The notes below the pieces were generated by a model, which was not told the DNA's origin, made no database searches, and worked only from the letters and a program-made list of their open reading frames with translations. Made by a program: the position numbers and the translations under genes. Of a DNA stretch of 37,894 nucleotides, positions 34,225-37,894 are shown piece by piece. The first letter of the stretch is position 1. The number at the start of each line of letters is the position of its first letter. The DNA is from Ichthyophonus hoferi (Eukaryota > Opisthokonta > Ichthyosporea > Ichthyophonida > Ichthyophonidae). Where the stretch lies: positions 69,561 through 107,454 of the forward strand of contig NAOQ01000193.1 in the NCBI GenBank assembly GCA_002751075.1, in the 5' to 3' direction.

Positions 34225-35736
34225 ATGATAACGTCACAGGGGATGGATAATCTGGAAAAGGAGCAATATAAAGAATACCTAGAGGGAAAGGGAGTGGTTG
34301 AGGTGCTAACAAGTGGTATGTGTGATTGGATTACATATTATATTATCATAGAAGGCATAGTATAATATAATATACTATGATACAATACAGCACAACACAA
34401 TACAGTATATATTATCATATTTCTCTATATTTATGTATTTACATACACACCTATATATAGCATTAATTACGCCAAATATATTCTTATATACCATATCGTA
34501 TGATATGTCACACATCCCCTTTAATATAATTGGTCAATACCTAATCGACCCCCTGGGCCCTCAGTGCTAGTTAAGTTGTATGAGGAAAACGAGAAACCTG
34601 ATGACCCAATGGCGTAAGTCCTTTAATTTTATAATAATATTGTTATATCTTGGTGTCTTTGTGAGTGGTTGTAGATGACTGTTTATTTTATATTTATTTT
34701 ATATTTATTTCTTTATTTTCTTCCGGATATATATATGTACTATATGTACTATATTATATGGTCGTTGTATAATCGTGCTATTAGATACACATTTCCATTG
34801 ATGGGCGTGTAAATATACTTACTTAAAATTATACTATTATACTATTATACTAACAGATCATTATACTATCATACTATTATACTATTATACTAACATATCA
34901 TTATACTACTATACTAATATATTCTTATAAAATTATGCTATTATACCATCATGCTAACCATATATACACATACCCATATATATATATATATAGTTTTATC
35001 TTGAATGCCCTGGGAGACACTGATATGATGTCCAATAAACTAAAGGTACTTATATTCAATCATATTTAACTGTTTCTTTCTATTATATGTATATGATAGA
35101 AATATATATATTCATAAAAACGTGTATATATGATATGGGTAAATAATGGTTTACTGCGTTTATGTGATCTAATGAAAAATAAGAATTATATAACAAAACA
35201 ATTACCAATTACACAAAGTAATTTTGATTGATGCGACTTTTGTTATCAAACTAAGTGGTATACATTTATATCTGTATCTATTCATATATTTAATTTACAT
35301 AGAATTCTATTGGTGCATATAAAGTGCACATCTATATGTACAATCTACTCATAGACATTATATTATATCAATGTATATATTTATATTAGGGTCGGGTGAT
35401 CTGCTTTCATTGGTTCATATGTATCTACTATGTTACTAATGTGTTATTGTATGATTTTACTATGATATTTGAATACTATTTTACTATCATACCATTATAC
35501 TATCTTACTATCTTACTACTTTACTGCTTTACTATCATATTATCATACTGCTATACTATCACAGTATCATAGTACCATACTGTCATACCATCTTTACCAA
35601 CTCTCCCTCCCTCCCCATCTCCCTCCCTCTCTCTCTTTCTTGGTAGAATGAAAACAGTGAGTTATTGGAAAAGAACGCCAAACTAGTGGCAGAGAACGAG
35701 GCACTAAAGCTAAAAATTAAAGAGCTGACAGGGTAG
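34225..35736 (+). CDS. MYCBP: MYCBP / AMY-1 homologue
   Basis: Small coiled-coil protein that in animals binds c-Myc and A-kinase anchoring proteins and is also linked to cilia. Four exons: 34225-34315, 34565-34613, 34994-35045, 35647-35736 (TAG); GT-AG, phases 1, 2, 0; 93 residues, close to the family's about 103. Conserved: EQYKEYLEGKGVVEVLTSVL and VKLYEENEKPDDPMAFILNA (human REQFRRYLEKSGVLDTLTKVL, ALYEEPEKPNSALDFLKHH). The C-terminal coiled coil is LLEKNAKLVAENEALKLKI. Start chosen at ATG 34225 because it gives the same spacing to the conserved block as in animals; ATG 34243 is a second possibility. The frame is open further upstream but without an ATG. An AATAAA at 35908 may be its poly(A) signal. 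Confidence 0.93.
34830..34960 (+). repeat. ACTATTATACTAACATATCATT array
   Basis: Imperfect tandem units of about 10 bases in intron 2 of MYCBP, of the same type as the arrays at 21.3-21.6, 35.46-35.59 and 37.04-37.13 kb. Confidence 0.7.
35460..35592 (+). repeat. ACTATCATACTATTACTAT-type array
   Basis: Imperfect decamer-like units in intron 3 of MYCBP, followed by a CT-rich run leading to the exon 4 acceptor. Confidence 0.7.
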
Positions 35737-36172
35737 GTTGGTAATACTATATATTGTTATACTATGAGGCTCTATCTATGCACCCTGTGAATTGTATTGG
35801 TCAATAAGGATCTTTACGATTGATCCCGTTTACATTGATGAACACAGCTACAATTAGCATCCGCGATAAGCAAAGGTCGGAAAAGGATAGAAGGAACGAA
35901 AGCAACCAATAAACGCTCCGGCACACCCGGGTATACGTGGCAAACCCGCATGCCTATATACGTGTATAATAATGATATGGGAAAAATACGAATACTTTTG
36001 TGACACAGAAAGCTTTACCTTCATTTATTATTTGTTAAACAATATCATAATATACATCTATATATAGTCCTATTACACAACACTCAATTGGCGATCCTAA
36101 AACCTGTGGACAAGTCACTAGAACTACCACAGATTGCTATAATATTCCATAATATGGTACTGTAATCTACAG
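35737..36172. other. MYCBP 3' flank with GC-richer island
   Basis: The 3' flank of MYCBP. Bases 35830-35960 are clearly less AT-rich than their surroundings. They stay open for about 50 codons on + after a CACAG (basic stretch SKGRKRIEGTKATNKRS) and about 45 codons on - from an ATG. AATAAA at 35908-35913 may end the MYCBP transcript. I cannot decide between UTR and a small exon. Confidence 0.35.
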
Positions 36173-36244
36173 GCCTTAATAGCTCACCTGGGGGAGCGTT
36201 AGACTGAATATCTAAAGGTCTCGTGTTAAATGCACGGTACAGAT
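36173..36244 (+). tRNA. tRNA-Phe(GAA)-like pseudogene or SINE head
   Basis: Reads as a tRNA-Phe with A box TAGCTCACCTGGGGGAGCG, D stem GCTC/GAGC, and a perfect anticodon stem TTAGA/TCTAA around loop CTGAATA (anticodon GAA). The variable loop is AGGTC, and the T arm TCGTG-TTAAATG-CACGG pairs with one wobble. The 5' half is very close to eukaryotic tRNA-Phe (TAGCTCAGTTGGGAGAGCGTTAGACTGAA). The acceptor stem GCCTTAA does not pair with the 3' end, and the T-loop lacks TTC. A T-run follows. It is therefore more likely a pseudogene or tRNA-derived SINE head than a working tRNA. Confidence 0.7.
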
Positions 36245-36732
36245 AGTTTTTTAATATATATATATATTTACCATGTTAAAGTATTGATTTGATTGGGATT
36301 TGATTAATTTAATATCCATATCGGGCCACCAGCAAATATTATATTTGTGCTAGAAAAATCTAAGTCATATGATGATTGGCTCACAGATAGAGTTAGCCGC
36401 CTAGTGCATTAATTACACTATTACAATAACAATAACAATAACTATATCTTACTATATTATTTTTATTCCCTTGTGCGCCATATATGTGCGATCTCCACTT
36501 ATAGGCACATTATTATCTTTAGTATTAAACATTATATTATTATATTGTTAGTCAAGTATTATATTGTATTTACATATAACCTGTGACTATAGTTATAACT
36601 ATTTCACAACTATTGCTAAACCACTGCTAGAGAAGTTTTCGAGTAAAACGTAAAACATAAAAAGGATGACCAAGGTTCACTCAGCCATCTATCTCTTCCT
36701 TCTTTTCCAAGTTTGCGAGTAAGCCTGTTACC
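36245..36732. other. Upstream region of the Lys-rich gene
   Basis: AT-rich with AATAAC repeats at 36424-36440. An upstream ATG at 36665 opens an 18-codon frame (MTKVHSAIYLFLLFQVCE) before the ATG at 36733. This could act as an upstream ORF if it is transcribed. Confidence 0.4.
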
Positions 36733-37472
36733 ATGGTTATACAGGAAAAGACTGTGGTAAAAGATCAAGAGAGTAAGAAAGAGATAGAGAGGGAGTGTAC
36801 ACCAAGGAAAGAGAGAAAACAAAAGAGTAAAAAGAAAGAGAAGGATACGGAGACAGCACATCCTGCTAATAAAGGTATACATATATGTAGGTGTGTGCAC
36901 TTTCTATGTATATAAAATAAAAACCAGTTAACTATATATCCTTATGTTTGATTTTTAAAATATGCACTTGCACTCGTATTATTTTATAGCCAGGGTATGC
37001 ACTTATATGAAGACAGTCAGTCAAATTAGCAAACTGTTATTACTATTATACTATCATATCATCATACTACTATACTATTATACTATCGTATTATTATACT
37101 ATAATACTATCATACTATAACCCTATTTATTTTATTACTATTATGCAGGTGTATATATGTATGTATGTATGGAGGTATATATATATATATATGTATGTAT
37201 GTAGGTATATATGTAGGTAGGTAGGTAAGGCAAGCGGTCTATTAGAAAGGTGTATCAAGGTGTAATAGACACATCACTATCTCAATAAACATAGCTATAG
37301 AGGTATATATGCTCTATATGGTCTATACTTATGGTATGTTAATATATATACGTGCTCTGAAATGTTACTATTTTCCACAGAGCGCGAAGAGATTAAAAAT
37401 ACCCAGATCACCACCAATAGAAACACACCGTTAAGCGATTTGCACGAGACACCAATAAAAACGGCCTATTAA
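36733..37472 (+). CDS. Lys/Glu-rich hypothetical protein (two exons)
   Basis: Exon 1 36733-36874 from ATG in a good context (CCATGG), donor GTATAC. Exon 2 37381-37472, acceptor TTTTCCACAG, stop TAA. Phase 1 closes and gives 77 residues. The first half is highly charged (KKEIERECTPRKERKQKSKK). The second half is EREEIKNTQITTNRNTPLSD then LHETPIKTAY, where TPLSD/TPIKT look like proline-directed phosphosites. No family recognised. The gene could instead continue in another frame into the ORF that follows, so the 3' end is tentative. Confidence 0.4.
37037..37130 (+). repeat. ACTATTATACTATCATATC array
   Basis: Imperfect decamer-like array in the intron of the Lys-rich gene, followed by TATG/TAGG tetramer repeats (37150-37230). 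Same repeat type as in other introns of the window. Confidence 0.7.
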
Positions 37473-37894
37473 AAACCATTTCAACCAATCATATGATACA
37501 TAATGACAAGGCCACGCTTTCGATTGACTCTCTGATCAACGATCAATCAGAAATAAAAGAATATGAGCCAGTCAATAGGAGAAGGAGGGTGACCAGATCA
37601 ACCTCATCTATATTAGATGAGTTTGCGTACGATAAAGATAATGAAAGGAATGTATCCGTTACTATGGTAACAAAGAAAGAGGGGAAAGGACTGGTGACGA
37701 ATAAGGGAATGTATGAGAAGGGAGAGGATGAAGAAAATAATGATGTTCACATACTAATAGCTGAGGGGGCATGTGCGAAAACTGCAACCACCAAGAAAGG
37801 GGGTGCTAGGCTAGTACAGGTAGAGGGAGGGGTAAGCATACGTATGAGAGGAAGGGGAGGGAGAGGGAGAGGGAGATGTATAAATAGATGCTGA
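37421..37894 (+). CDS. Arg/Gly-tailed hypothetical ORF
   Basis: Frame open from 37421 (just after an AATAG) to TGA at the very end of the window; ATG at 37493 gives 133 residues. It contains NRRRRVTRSTSSILDEFAYD, then Lys/Gly-rich sequence, and ends in an RGRGGRGRGR tail of the RGG type found in RNA-binding proteins. It overlaps the last exon of the Lys-rich model in another frame, so only one of the two readings, or a different splice, is likely right. No family recognised. Confidence 0.35.
   Translation, partial: KHTVKRFARDTNKNGLLKTISTNHMIHNDKATLSIDSLINDQSEIKEYEPVNRRRRVTRSTSSILDEFAYDKDNERNVSVTMVTKKEGKGLVTNKGMYEKGEDEENNDVHILIAEGACAKTATTKKGGARLVQVEGGVSIRMRGRGGRGRGRCINRC

Noticed and set aside
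34159-34365. 68-codon frame starting before MYCBP exon 1
   Set aside because: The frame start at 34159 is TTG, not ATG, and the frame runs past the real donor at 34316 into the intron. The first ATG at 34225 fits the family better.

Overview
This window is nuclear DNA from an AT-rich, intron-dense eukaryote. Exons are short and separated by GT-AG introns full of simple repeats. Six conserved housekeeping genes can be read directly: NOC4, biotin-protein ligase, RPB7, a CYHR1-like RING protein, the mRNA cap methyltransferase and MYCBP. Together they suggest a unicellular or early-branching relative of animals, fungi or amoebae. The sequence alone does not settle the lineage.

Layout. 599-6915 (+) holds 14 exons of the ribosome-biogenesis factor NOC4; the 5' end lies left of the window. 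About 7.7-12.4 kb is a decayed Ty1/copia retroelement. It is followed at 12.57-13.03 kb by three splice-compatible exons of an unrecognised gene, and then by a fold-back (long inverted repeat) element that runs into a TAA microsatellite and a 301-base assembly gap. The sequence on both sides of the gap looks like one locus assembled twice. 14680-15756 (+) is an intronless biotin-protein ligase. 16734-19991 (-) is a seven-exon RPB7 (RNA polymerase II subunit) with a 12-nt first coding exon. It is head-to-head with the eight-exon CYHR1-like gene at 20684-25016 (+). Two further phase-compatible exons at 25879-26740 may give the CYHR1-like protein a second C-terminal tail.

27.4-31.3 kb is repeat-derived. 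It holds a coding-looking fragment, a second fold-back element of about 700 bp with telomere-like TTTAGGG-type motifs in its arms, and a second, more eroded copia relic ending in a probable 3' LTR. 32125-33162 (-) is the intronless mRNA cap (guanine-N7) methyltransferase. 34225-35736 (+) is a complete four-exon MYCBP. The right end carries a tRNA-Phe-like sequence (36173-36244) and lysine- or arginine-rich reading frames of unknown identity.

There is no sign of operon organisation. Several genes do share an RNA-metabolism theme (pre-ribosome maturation, Pol II transcription, capping), but this is most likely chance neighbourhood. Exon boundaries were inferred by matching reading frame, splice signals and remembered family sequences. 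They are firm where codon phase closes across all exons (NOC4, RPB7, CYHR1-like, MYCBP) and tentative elsewhere.
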